From positions 62,001 to 126,000 of the forward strand of contig JAOXRT010000027.1 of the NCBI GenBank assembly GCA_025800365.1: 64,000 bases of DNA, read 5' to 3'. This document shows positions 43,100-51,104 of this stretch, in pieces (within the stretch, counting starts at the first letter, position 1; each line of letters begins with the position of its first letter). The notes beneath the pieces were generated by a model. It saw nothing but the letters and a program-made list of their open reading frames with translations. It searched no databases and had not been told where the DNA came from. The stretch comes from Cellvibrionaceae bacterium. GTDB taxonomy: Bacteria > Pseudomonadota > Gammaproteobacteria > Pseudomonadales > Cellvibrionaceae. The translations under genes and the position numbers were made by a program.

Positions 43100-44245
43100 C
43101 TATTGCCCCTCACCCATAATACGCCGGATTTGAAACTTCACTAAAATCCAAATACTCTGCAACAAAGAAGGGCGCTCGGTATTATTGATACCTGTCATTT
43201 CCGATAAGCCTAGGTTTTCAGTTTTATTACCTAATCGCCCATAGGCCATCAGGGTTTCTTCCATTGGAACTCCAGTTGGATCGCTAGTTCGATTTAAACC
43301 ATTAAATATAGCTACCACCGCGGCTAATTCCATGGCGGCTCTTTCGCCCAGCACCTCAATGAGTTTAGCGTACTGTTCATAGGCTTTTTCGGGCTCTCGA
43401 TTTGCGAACTCGGTATAGTCTAAAATTAACTCACCATGCTCAACGCCAATGTCATTCACCTCTTGGCCCTGCGGGGACCTCAAATCAACCGCATCACCGC
43501 TAGCCTTGGCCGCCATATCCAAAATCATGGTATGCCCATTGGCGCAATAAAAACATCTGTTGATGACAGAGGTGCGGGTGGCCGCAATTTCCAACTGAGT
43601 GCGAGATAAAGACTTTCTGTGCCACAGCTTGTCGAAAAAACTATGCCCCTCCATATACATAGCATCAACAAGATCGCGACGCAGGACATTTTCAATCGGG
43701 CAGATACTTAAGGCACGTGAAACATTCACTAACTCTTTATTTGCAACCGCTGATTTTGTTTGGCGCACCCAAGCCCCGTTTTCTACAACATCCTCAGGGT
43801 AAGCTCTTAAGGGCTCACCCTTTTGAGGCTCAGGCAAAGGCTGTAAATCACGCCCCAGCGCCATGCAAAAGCGATCAATAGGTAACACCAAGATAATCAA
43901 GGCTACCAGCTCTACATAAGCACCCTCGCCAATTCTTTCGCAGACGGATTTACACCATTCGCCATCCAACTGCCCCGACTCAGTGCTAACGCGCTCGATG
44001 GTATCGAGCAACAGTGGGCTCAAGTATTCTGGAGATGATTCTTCATGAGATAGATTCGACAACGCTTCACGCTGGCGGTCGTAAACTGGTCTAGGCTTCG
44101 CCGCTCGCATAGCCTCAACAATTAATTTGCGCTGCTGTGCTGTCCACCAGTAACCCGGCTCAGCCAATCGCTGCCAGACACGGTTAAACTGCAAGCAAAT
44201 ATCCTCACTGACAAAATGAGGAAAAGATTCAACGGAGAAATGCAT
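43100..44245 (-). CDS. Large AhpD-like / carboxymuconolactone decarboxylase family protein
   Basis: A 381-residue protein, about twice the usual CMD length. The C-terminal core has CFYCANGH (Cys231, Cys234, His238), the AhpD redox site that reduces peroxide or a partner thiol. A second all-helical stretch (~95-135, EWCKSVCERIGEGAYVELVAL) looks like a CMD half without the CxxC. Peroxidase or alkylhydroperoxidase-type activity is inferred. The start is ATG 44245 with GGAG 6 nt upstream. It is not in an obvious operon; the 172 bp upstream contains nothing recognised. Confidence 0.8.
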   Translation of the reverse strand: MHFSVESFPHFVSEDICLQFNRVWQRLAEPGYWWTAQQRKLIVEAMRAAKPRPVYDRQREALSNLSHEESSPEYLSPLLLDTIERVSTESGQLDGEWCKSVCERIGEGAYVELVALIILVLPIDRFCMALGRDLQPLPEPQKGEPLRAYPEDVVENGAWVRQTKSAVANKELVNVSRALSICPIENVLRRDLVDAMYMEGHSFFDKLWHRKSLSRTQLEIAATRTSVINRCFYCANGHTMILDMAAKASGDAVDLRSPQGQEVNDIGVEHGELILDYTEFANREPEKAYEQYAKLIEVLGERAAMELAAVVAIFNGLNRTSDPTGVPMEETLMAYGRLGNKTENLGLSEMTGINNTERPSLLQSIWILVKFQIRRIMGEGQ

Positions 44246-44417
44246 TGGAGGCTCCTGCGTAAGAGTTGCTGGGCGAGCATTCCCGCCAGCAAATTATTAT
44301 TCTTAACTATTAAGGCACCTCCATTATTCAGAGCTGCCTTAAGCAGTTTAAGCCGAATCGATTCCATAGTCAGCATAAACCACTAGCAAGGCAATCTGCT
44401 CATGCCTCCAACGGCCC

Positions 44418-45329
44418 TCAGAAGATCATTCCATATAGAAAACCCGATATAACCGCCATGCTAACGATGACCAATAAAAAGGCCGCAATTAACGGGCTTT
44501 TGAAAATAGACTTCAATAAAATCACTTCGGTAAGACTTGCCCCAGCACTACCGATAATCAAGGCCATTACAGCCCCCAGCCCCATCCCTTTAGTGACTAA
44601 TACAGCACTCAGCGGAATAACAGCCTCAGCTCGTATATACAGTGGAATTCCAATAATCGCGGCTACCGGTATGGCAAAGGGGTTTTCAGCACTGGCAAAT
44701 TTAGCCACCCACTCGGTGGGCATAAATCCATATATCACCGAGCCAATTGCAATGCCCGCCATCAAATAGGGCAACACCGTTTTAAAATCTTGCCAAGTCG
44801 ACTCCCACAATTTACGCCATAGGCTTTGTTTTTGAACTTCTTGGCCACAGCTTTGAGAACAGCTAGTTGAATCAGGTATTTCATAGGATTGTGCTTTAAT
44901 GAAACGTTCAAAGCCCATAGCCTCTAGAGCAATACCAGCAATTAGTGATGCACCCATTGCCATCACAAAGTAAAACAATGTTACCGCCGCACCGAAGGTA
45001 GCAAAGAAAAGCGCGATAATAATTGGATTAAGTAATGGGCTGGCAAAGAGAAACACCATCATGGTGCCGAAGCCCGCTTTAGCTCTTAACAGGCCTTTTA
45101 GAAAAGGGATGGTCGAACAGGAACAAAATGGGGTAATTGACCCCAGCAAGGCCGCAAAGAAGTAGCCTTTGCCTTGCTTGGCGCCCAGAATGTCCTGAAT
45201 TTTCTGTGGCGGCAGCCGAGTTTGCAAATAAGCCACAGCATAGCTCACCACTAAAAACAGCAAGGTTAGCTCAACCGCCAAAAACACAAACATTTCCAAA
45301 CTCGCCACAATGGCTGACTGAGTCATCAT
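44418..45329 (-). CDS. Permease of the ArsP/UPF0718 family (metal or arsenical efflux)
   Basis: A 303-residue membrane protein with about eight helices. The signature ITPFCSCSTIPFLKGL holds Cys69 and Cys71, and FLFASPLLNPIIIAL follows, as in the ArsP/DUF318 permeases that export organoarsenicals or Cu/Zn. It is divergent from an ArsR-type repressor with twin operators between them, so expression should be metal-inducible. AGGAGG lies 5 nt before ATG 45329. Which metal is exported cannot be read from sequence. Confidence 0.88.
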   Translation of the reverse strand: MMTQSAIVASLEMFVFLAVELTLLFLVVSYAVAYLQTRLPPQKIQDILGAKQGKGYFFAALLGSITPFCSCSTIPFLKGLLRAKAGFGTMMVFLFASPLLNPIIIALFFATFGAAVTLFYFVMAMGASLIAGIALEAMGFERFIKAQSYEIPDSTSCSQSCGQEVQKQSLWRKLWESTWQDFKTVLPYLMAGIAIGSVIYGFMPTEWVAKFASAENPFAIPVAAIIGIPLYIRAEAVIPLSAVLVTKGMGLGAVMALIIGSAGASLTEVILLKSIFKSPLIAAFLLVIVSMAVISGFLYGMIF

Positions 45330-45416
45330 CTTGTCCTCCTATATCTCTCAAACTGAAACAACGGCCAAACAGGAATAACTGCAAAACCGAAATAACTGCA
45401 AAACTCCAACAACCAT

Positions 45417-45452
45417 AAAACTATATTTCCAGAACTATCGAAATATAGTTTT
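45417..45452. promoter_or_regulatory. ArsR-type operator, copy 1
   Basis: AAAACTATATTTC (45417-45429) and GAAATATAGTTTT (45440-45452) form a perfect 13-bp inverted repeat with a 10-nt spacer. It lies on the permease side of the shared region, about 90 bp before the permease ATG. Confidence 0.7.
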
Positions 45453-45470
45453 AAAAGAAAGCCAGGTCAA

Positions 45471-45496
45471 GATATTTCTGCTAATATCGAAATATC
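45471..45496. promoter_or_regulatory. ArsR-type operator, copy 2
   Basis: GATATTTC (45471-45478) and GAAATATC (45489-45496) again enclose 10 nt. The same ATATTTC-N10-GAAATAT core as copy 1, 49 bp away centre to centre, 23 bp before the arsR-like ATG, suits autorepression. Confidence 0.7.
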
Positions 45497-45519
45497 AAAT
45501 ACCGCAGTACAGAGACACA

Positions 45520-45810
45520 ATGGATATTGAAATAGCCGCCAAGGCCTTAAAAGAACTCGGGCACCCTATTCGCTTATCGATTTATAAGCGCTTGGTCAAA
45601 GCAGGCCAGCCCGGCATGGCCGTAGGCAAGCTACAGGAAGAGCTGAAGATACCCAACTCGACCCTATCCCATCATATAGCTAGCTTAGCCTCAGCCCAGC
45701 TACTCTCCCAAACCCGCGACGGCAGAACGCTGTATTGCCAAGCCGAATACGAGCACTTTGAAGCCCTGATCGAATTTTTGCAGGCCGAATGCTGTGCTGA
45801 TCAAATGTGA
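45520..45810 (+). CDS. ArsR-family metal-responsive repressor
   Basis: A 96-residue winged-helix regulator. HTH at ~35-60 (LQEELKIPNSTLSHHIASL) and the wing RDGRTLYC follow ALKELGHPIRLSIYKRL. The classical ELCVCDL metal site is missing (here GMAVGKL), but Cys73 and a terminal Cys91-Cys92 pair could bind a thiophilic metal. It should repress both itself and the divergent permease through the two operators upstream. ATG 45520 follows copy 2. It is convergent with the glycosyltransferase operon. Confidence 0.88.
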   Translation: MDIEIAAKALKELGHPIRLSIYKRLVKAGQPGMAVGKLQEELKIPNSTLSHHIASLASAQLLSQTRDGRTLYCQAEYEHFEALIEFLQAECCADQM

Positions 45811-45845
45811 GCATCTTTTAACTTTTATTTGATCATCCCCTCGGT

Positions 45846-47294
45846 TCACATCTTACAGTAGTAAATGCGACTGCCATTGAGCGTGTTCTTAAGCTCGCAG
45901 GCATGCTGCAAAATACGCTCTTGCAAGGAATAACTCTCTCGTACGATTAAGTAAAAGCTTTGACCGACAAGACTGCTCAGTTCTGTCGGCAGCTGACGAG
46001 CTTTGCCTCCACTATAGAATTCCGCCGAGTAGATGCGCCGCTGATAGGTATAGAGCAAGTCGCCGTCTTTTTTAACTTCCTGCCAATATTGGATAACAGG
46101 CTTTTGATTCTTCCAAGACTCAAACTTGCGACCATCAGCCAGTAACAAAACCACTACTAGTGGTGTGACAGCAGCCGAAATCATTAAATATCGAAATTTT
46201 ACAACTAAGCGCACCAAGATCACGGCCAGCAATAGAGCCAACAGCGGCAGCGCAGGCAACACATAAGTCCACAAAATATTTCTGGACAAGGTAAAAAAAA
46301 TCAGCGGAGTTAACGCGCAAAAAACAAGAAACAATGTTGCTCTAGATTCAAATAGTCCTGCTAATCTTCCAAAAGATCCAAACTTAAAGAAAGGCAGTAG
46401 ACACCAAGGAAGACTTGCTACTAAAGCATACAACCAGATATAGCCACGCGGATGAAGGTGGGCATTACCATAGAGATCTCCACTCCAGCCCGGCTTCAAA
46501 AAACGATAAACATGCTCACCTAGAAAAAAGTACTCCCAAAACCCAGGTGTTTTCCACTCTGCCATTAGATACCACGGCATGGAAACTAGAAAAAATAAAA
46601 TCAGCCCCCCCACCCATGGCAATAAAAGCAACCTCCCCCAAGCTTTGTTGACAAGCAAAAATAGAAATACAGGAACAACAAATAGAACCAGAGCAATTGG
46701 CCCCTTAGCAAGCATTCCTAAGGCTAAACCGAAGAAGCCGAGCAAGGCCCAATTATTGTCCTGATATTGCACCGCACGCCAGAAGCCATAGAGCGCCAAT
46801 AATAAAGATACAGACAACATGGGATCGGTTAACACTGCTCCAAAGGCAACAAAACCTAAGCTGCAACTGCTTAAAATAATTGCAGCGAGCACAGCACTCT
46901 GCTCACAGTATTCATCCCGTCCCCAGCGAATTAGCAAATAACAGCTAAGGCAGAGACAAAGAAAGGAAGGCAGACGTAAAGCCCATTCTGATTCACCAAA
47001 CAGCGATATCGACAATGCCTGCATCCAGAACGATAAGGGCGGCTTACCCCAAAAAGGCTCACCGTAGTCAAACATCGGGGTAACCCAATCACCGAGCTCA
47101 ACCATTTTTCTAGCCATTTCACCGTAACGTGCCTCACTGGTGTCCAACAAGGGATACATGGCCATTAGACAAAGTCGAAATAGCAATACCACAAACAACA
47201 ATAAATAAAGCGCGGAATTCTCACTTTTCAAGCAACCTGATAAATGTATTTTATTATTTACCGATAGATCAGCTCCCAGATTCGTTAACGACAT
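45846..47294 (-). CDS. ArnT/PMT-like membrane glycosyltransferase (GT39/83 type)
   Basis: A 482-residue enzyme with ~12 membrane helices. DTSEARYGEMARKMVE (Asp51, Glu54) and KPPLSFWMQALS match the catalytic loop of ArnT/PMT-2 enzymes, which take a sugar from undecaprenyl phosphate and add it to a periplasmic acceptor such as lipid A or O-antigen. It is the last gene of the gtrA-gtrB-like operon, its ATG overlapping the preceding stop (TAATG). Upstream and divergent is a two-component system, its likely regulator. The sugar and acceptor are unknown. Confidence 0.88.
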   Translation of the reverse strand: MSLTNLGADLSVNNKIHLSGCLKSENSALYLLLFVVLLFRLCLMAMYPLLDTSEARYGEMARKMVELGDWVTPMFDYGEPFWGKPPLSFWMQALSISLFGESEWALRLPSFLCLCLSCYLLIRWGRDEYCEQSAVLAAIILSSCSLGFVAFGAVLTDPMLSVSLLLALYGFWRAVQYQDNNWALLGFFGLALGMLAKGPIALVLFVVPVFLFLLVNKAWGRLLLLPWVGGLILFFLVSMPWYLMAEWKTPGFWEYFFLGEHVYRFLKPGWSGDLYGNAHLHPRGYIWLYALVASLPWCLLPFFKFGSFGRLAGLFESRATLFLVFCALTPLIFFTLSRNILWTYVLPALPLLALLLAVILVRLVVKFRYLMISAAVTPLVVVLLLADGRKFESWKNQKPVIQYWQEVKKDGDLLYTYQRRIYSAEFYSGGKARQLPTELSSLVGQSFYLIVRESYSLQERILQHACELKNTLNGSRIYYCKM

Positions 47295-48286
47295 TATAAT
47301 TCACACACTTTTGGTAAATCTTTAACAGGGTAAAGCTGATCAATGAAATTTAATTTCGACGTATTCTCTACAAACTCACTATCTATAAAATCAGCGACTA
47401 GGTAACCCGGCCGCCCCTTTATCTCTTGATAGGTAGCCCCTAGGTATTCACCTATTATGGCCAAGCCCAAGCCTAAGAACGAAAGCAGCAATAAAGAAAA
47501 AATGCCCACATTAAAACTAGTGAACCAAAGACTCAGAAGATTGATAAGCAAGCTAAAAACAAATAGTAGCGCTGCGATAAAACTAAAAATCCTTAGAGGT
47601 TTTCTTGATACCGACATTATGCTTTCTATCGCAAGATCACTCAGAGACCAAAGGTTCCACTTAGTATCACCGGCGTATCTTTCGTCACGCTTGTACTGTA
47701 ACTCGACGCTATTAAAACCACACCAACTCACCATAGATTTAAAACTTCGAGAATTCTCTGAGGTAGCACGCAGGGAGCGAATAACCTCTGCCCCTATCAA
47801 ACGAAAATCACTTACTTCATTAGGGTAATGCAAACGTTTATTTAACTTGGCAATAAGACGATAAAAGGCTTTGGCACTAAGCCTTTTTGCCAAGCCCTCT
47901 TTGCCGCGACACTCGCGCTGCATATTGACCACATCATAGCCTGAGCGCCATGCTGAGATCATATCGGGAATTAGCTCTGGTGGATCTTGAAGGTCCGCAT
48001 CAATAAGAATAATCGCTTGTCCTTTGGCATGATCGATACCCGCTTGAATTGCCGACTCCTTGCCAAAGTTACGACTGAATCGAATACCGCGCACCTGCTC
48101 ATGCAAACAAAATTCAGAGATCCACTTAAAGGTCTCATCCTGGCTGCCATCGTCGATATACAGAATTTCACAGCAACCCTCAGTAGAGGCCAACACATTC
48201 ATTATTCTCCCATGGAAACTCGGCAGCACAGCCTCTTCGTTATAGCAAGGCACAACGATAGTGACTTCTATATGTCGTTTATTCAT
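47294..48286 (-). CDS. Undecaprenyl-phosphate glycosyltransferase (GtrB/ArnC-like, GT2)
   Basis: A ~330-residue GT2 enzyme that loads a sugar onto undecaprenyl phosphate. The start VTIVVPCYNEEAVLP, the DADLQDPPELIPDMI metal site, and QREC-RKRL-type acceptor loop with KWNLWSLSDLA are family marks. Two C-terminal membrane helices (~225-300) are typical of GtrB/ArnC. ATG 48286 has GAGGG upstream and overlaps the GtrA stop by eight bases (ATGAATAA), so I prefer it to a longer frame from 48313. Its product passes to the ArnT-like enzyme. Confidence 0.9.
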   Translation of the reverse strand: MNKRHIEVTIVVPCYNEEAVLPSFHGRIMNVLASTEGCCEILYIDDGSQDETFKWISEFCLHEQVRGIRFSRNFGKESAIQAGIDHAKGQAIILIDADLQDPPELIPDMISAWRSGYDVVNMQRECRGKEGLAKRLSAKAFYRLIAKLNKRLHYPNEVSDFRLIGAEVIRSLRATSENSRSFKSMVSWCGFNSVELQYKRDERYAGDTKWNLWSLSDLAIESIMSVSRKPLRIFSFIAALLFVFSLLINLLSLWFTSFNVGIFSLLLLSFLGLGLAIIGEYLGATYQEIKGRPGYLVADFIDSEFVENTSKLNFIDQLYPVKDLPKVCEL

Positions 48287-48665
48287 AAACACCCTCTTCT
48301 GGCAACTGACCATAGGACCATTGCGAATTTAAAAAATAGCCCAGCACAAACGTCGCTAAACTTGCGATAACTTGAGAGAGCCACGGCCCTGCTGACAGCC
48401 CCATTATCAAAACCCACATCAACAAGAAATTAATAAGGCAGGACAAACTGGCAACCAACATAAAACGCTGTAGGCTCAAGCTTTTGTTAAATTGAGGCTT
48501 AAAGACATATTTTCTATTTAAAACAAATGCTTGAAGTGCCCCGGCAATAGACGCGACAACACTCGCTGAGACCGCCGACAGAAGGCCAAGTAACAGATAG
48601 AAAACAATGTAATGCATCAATGTAGCCGCAGAACTTGCGCCAAAATATAAGAAAAACTTGCCCAT
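48279..48665 (-). CDS. GtrA-family small membrane protein (lipid-linked sugar flippase)
   Basis: A 128-residue GtrA protein with four hydrophobic helices; FGASSAATLMHYIVFYLLLGL and YVFKPQF between helices 2 and 3 are characteristic. GtrA proteins are thought to move undecaprenyl-linked sugars across the inner membrane. It is the first gene of the operon and shares a 146-bp upstream region with the divergent response regulator. An 11-bp-period direct repeat lies 35-52 bp before its ATG. GAGGTGAGGT precedes ATG 48665. Confidence 0.88.
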   Translation of the reverse strand: MGKFFLYFGASSAATLMHYIVFYLLLGLLSAVSASVVASIAGALQAFVLNRKYVFKPQFNKSLSLQRFMLVASLSCLINFLLMWVLIMGLSAGPWLSQVIASLATFVLGYFLNSQWSYGQLPEEGVYE

Positions 48666-48699
48666 ACCTCACCTCTTGGCGGGCAAGCCTAGCAACGAT

Positions 48700-48717
48700 A
48701 ATGTGATCCGAATGTGA
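48700..48717. promoter_or_regulatory. Direct repeat AATGTGA-N4-AATGTGA, candidate response-regulator box
   Basis: Two identical heptamers (48700-48706 and 48711-48717) at an 11-bp period. OmpR-type regulators bind such tandem half-sites, so this may be the box for the divergent response regulator, acting on gtrA and possibly on itself. Confidence 0.5.
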
Positions 48718-48811
48718 ACTGAAAATAAGCAATTTTTTTCGCAACCATTTGAAATTTTCATGGTCATAGCTCATCATTTTCTATGTGCCGTTCCTAGCAA
48801 GAGGTGTTCGA

Positions 48812-49492
48812 ATGAGCATTACTGTACTCCTAGTAGAGGACGATTCTGAGCTGGCAGGGTCGCTAGCCGACTATCTAATGGAAGTGGGTTTCGAGCTCGA
48901 CTTTGCCTTTAATGGTCAAGCTTGCCTAGAGCTATGTAAGGACAATAGCTATGACGTCTTGATTATGGATGTAAACATGCCGCAGATGGACGGCCTGAGT
49001 GCATGCCAAATATTGAGAGAGCAATATGGCTTAAGCACGCCTATTATCTTCCTCACTGCACGCGATACATTAGAAGACAAACTGGCTGGCTTTGAAGCGG
49101 GCTGTGATGACTATTTAGTAAAGCCCTTCGCTCCAGCCGAGCTAGCCGCAAGACTCAAAGTACTCGCCCAGCGTAAAAGTAACTCTAAGGCCAAGCTAGT
49201 TCAGCTAGGGGATATTGAGATCAACAAGCAAACGCAGCAGATAAAGCGCCAAGATAAAGCCATTGAACTGCACCATATTCAGTTCCGCTTACTGGAAACC
49301 CTAGTCCAATATGCTCCCGCACCCGTTAGCCGAGAGGTGCTTGAAAAAGAGCTCTGGCAAGGTGAGCCTCCAAACTGCGATGCCTTACGGACACATATTT
49401 ATCGACTTCGAATGGCTATCGACAAGCCTTTTGATAGCCAGCTAATCAAAACCATTCATGGGAAGGGCTACCGTCTTGCTATACCCGATTAA
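48812..49492 (+). CDS. OmpR/PhoB-family response regulator
   Basis: A 226-residue two-component response regulator. The receiver has the acidic pair Glu9-Asp10-Asp11, the phosphorylated Asp53 in IMDVNMP and Lys104 in LVKPF. A winged-helix DNA-binding domain (~130-226) ends in the HGKGYRL wing. It overlaps the histidine kinase gene, so the two are coupled. ATG 48812 has AGAGG upstream; the longer frame from 48785 lacks support. It is divergent from the gtrA-gtrB-arnT-like operon, so it probably controls cell envelope modification, as PmrA does. Confidence 0.93.
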   Translation: MSITVLLVEDDSELAGSLADYLMEVGFELDFAFNGQACLELCKDNSYDVLIMDVNMPQMDGLSACQILREQYGLSTPIIFLTARDTLEDKLAGFEAGCDDYLVKPFAPAELAARLKVLAQRKSNSKAKLVQLGDIEINKQTQQIKRQDKAIELHHIQFRLLETLVQYAPAPVSREVLEKELWQGEPPNCDALRTHIYRLRMAIDKPFDSQLIKTIHGKGYRLAIPD

Positions 49493-50702
49493 TTCCTATT
49501 TCTGGCGAGTGCTTGCCAATTTGTTGCCCTTCTCACTCTTCGTTGTGGTTTTTTACAGCGTATTGATTGAGTTATCCATCTACGGCACAGAGGACCATAT
49601 TGCCCAAAGCTATCTAAAGCGAGAACTCGATCGAGTATTGCAAGAAGGGCCAAGTAAACTACCAAGCACCAGCTATTTTAAAAGCTATCGTAAAAGTGAA
49701 GGCAGCACGCCCGCAGAGTACCTATCCCTCGAAAACGGCATTCACGAACTGGGCGACGACAACAATCATATTGCTATAGCGGAATTACCTAATCACAATG
49801 ACAAAATATTTATCGTTTTGGACGAAAACCAACTAGGTTCGATTCACCAACTGGACAACACCATACCAGGCACATTATTTGCGATCGGAAGTGTTGTCCT
49901 ATTTGCCAGCTTTTTTATTGCTGCAATTCTTGCACGCACCTTGGCTAAACCAATAGTCGAGCTCGCAGAAGATGCAAGTGTTCACTGGCAACCTGGACAA
50001 AGCCTACATGGACAAGATCGAAAAGATGAACTGGGAATTCTAAGCCGAGCCTTGGCGCATCTACTGCAGCAAAATGCCAGCCAGCTGGAAAGAGAAAAAT
50101 CCTTCACTCGCCATGCCAGTCATGAGATGCGTACTCCCGCCGCCATCATCCGAAATGCCATATCAGTCTTAGAGTTAAAAGATTTAGATGAGCAAAAATA
50201 CGCACGCAACTTAAAACGTATAAGCAATGCCGGCAATGATATCGAAACCTTAGTCGATACTTTCTTAGCACTGGGCCGAGAACACGACCGTCCCGCCTCG
50301 GCCCAACACTGGCAATACTGCAGTTTAGATGACATGATCCGCCACAGCTTGCACAGGCAAGAAAACATCATGGCGCAAAAAAACATGACGGCAAAGATGG
50401 AAATTACACCCAACTGCCAAGTATTAGCCCATGAAGCGATGCTCAGCGTTGCCATTCATAACTTAATTAAAAACAGCGTAAATCACGGCTGCAAACAGCT
50501 AAGCATTGAAGCTAACAATGAATTTATTCGCTTATCTAACAATATCGCCGAGCAGCAGAATCGCGAAGGCTATGGTTATGGGCAGGAGATTATTAACCGC
50601 ATCTGTCAGCATCATGGCTGGACAGTTAGTTTTGAAAAGCGTGGGGAGAACTATGTTTCAGAAATCAAATTTAGGACAGAAGCCCAGCCACAGCCCAACT
50701 AA
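49476..50702 (+). CDS. Sensor histidine kinase
   Basis: A ~408-residue membrane kinase. Two helices (~13-38 and ~133-154) flank a ~95-residue periplasmic sensor. A HAMP-like linker leads to the dimer/phosphoacceptor motif SHEMRTPAAI (His216) and an ATP-binding domain with HNLIKNSVNHG (N box) and a G box reduced to EGYGYGQEI. The start is uncertain: TTG 49476 has GGAAGG 9 nt upstream, while ATG 49458 adds six residues; both overlap the response regulator. The partner response regulator lies upstream. The sensed signal is not visible in the sequence. Confidence 0.88.
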   Translation: MLYPINSYFWRVLANLLPFSLFVVVFYSVLIELSIYGTEDHIAQSYLKRELDRVLQEGPSKLPSTSYFKSYRKSEGSTPAEYLSLENGIHELGDDNNHIAIAELPNHNDKIFIVLDENQLGSIHQLDNTIPGTLFAIGSVVLFASFFIAAILARTLAKPIVELAEDASVHWQPGQSLHGQDRKDELGILSRALAHLLQQNASQLEREKSFTRHASHEMRTPAAIIRNAISVLELKDLDEQKYARNLKRISNAGNDIETLVDTFLALGREHDRPASAQHWQYCSLDDMIRHSLHRQENIMAQKNMTAKMEITPNCQVLAHEAMLSVAIHNLIKNSVNHGCKQLSIEANNEFIRLSNNIAEQQNREGYGYGQEIINRICQHHGWTVSFEKRGENYVSEIKFRTEAQPQPN

Positions 50703-50747
50703 TGTAATTTATTAGGCAGGCTATGAAACACAAGGACAAAACAGTGA

Positions 50748-51029
50748 CTATTTAGAGTCCGCAATAGCTTTTATAGATTCAGGGTTTTGATTCATTTGCT
50801 GTTTTAGCAATTCGTATAGTTTCCAACTGTGAGCTGCCAACATGCCAAAAGGGATGGCAACCAAAAGCGGCAATACTGAAGTTAGCATTTTCACATGACC
50901 ATCAGTAAGACCAATGTTCATTTTAAGGTTAAGAACCATCAATAAGCCGAAAGCCAAGGCCATCAATACGGCAATTCTCAGCATTATCTTTTTGTGTGAT
51001 CTAAAGGCCTTCAGATGATTACTTTCCAT
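50748..51029 (-). CDS. Small membrane protein, unknown function
   Basis: A 93-residue protein with two hydrophobic helices (IMLRIAVLMALAFGLLMVL and SVLPLLVAIPFGMLAAHSW) and charged ends. I do not recognise a family. It lies between the histidine kinase gene (convergent) and parE, with a 75-bp gap to the parE stop. ATG 51029 with an AGGAG-like site supports expression. Confidence 0.55.
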   Translation of the reverse strand: MESNHLKAFRSHKKIMLRIAVLMALAFGLLMVLNLKMNIGLTDGHVKMLTSVLPLLVAIPFGMLAAHSWKLYELLKQQMNQNPESIKAIADSK

Positions 51030-51104
51030 TTATTAGCTCTCCTTTTGGGGCAGCATAAGCTGCCCGCCCTTAACAACTGAGTGCTTCTAGAACTAAAGCT
51101 CTAG

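Noticed and set aside
45137-45418. A 93-residue plus-strand frame over the permease start
   Set aside because: It runs antisense to the permease and into operator copy 1, with no start site; a shadow.
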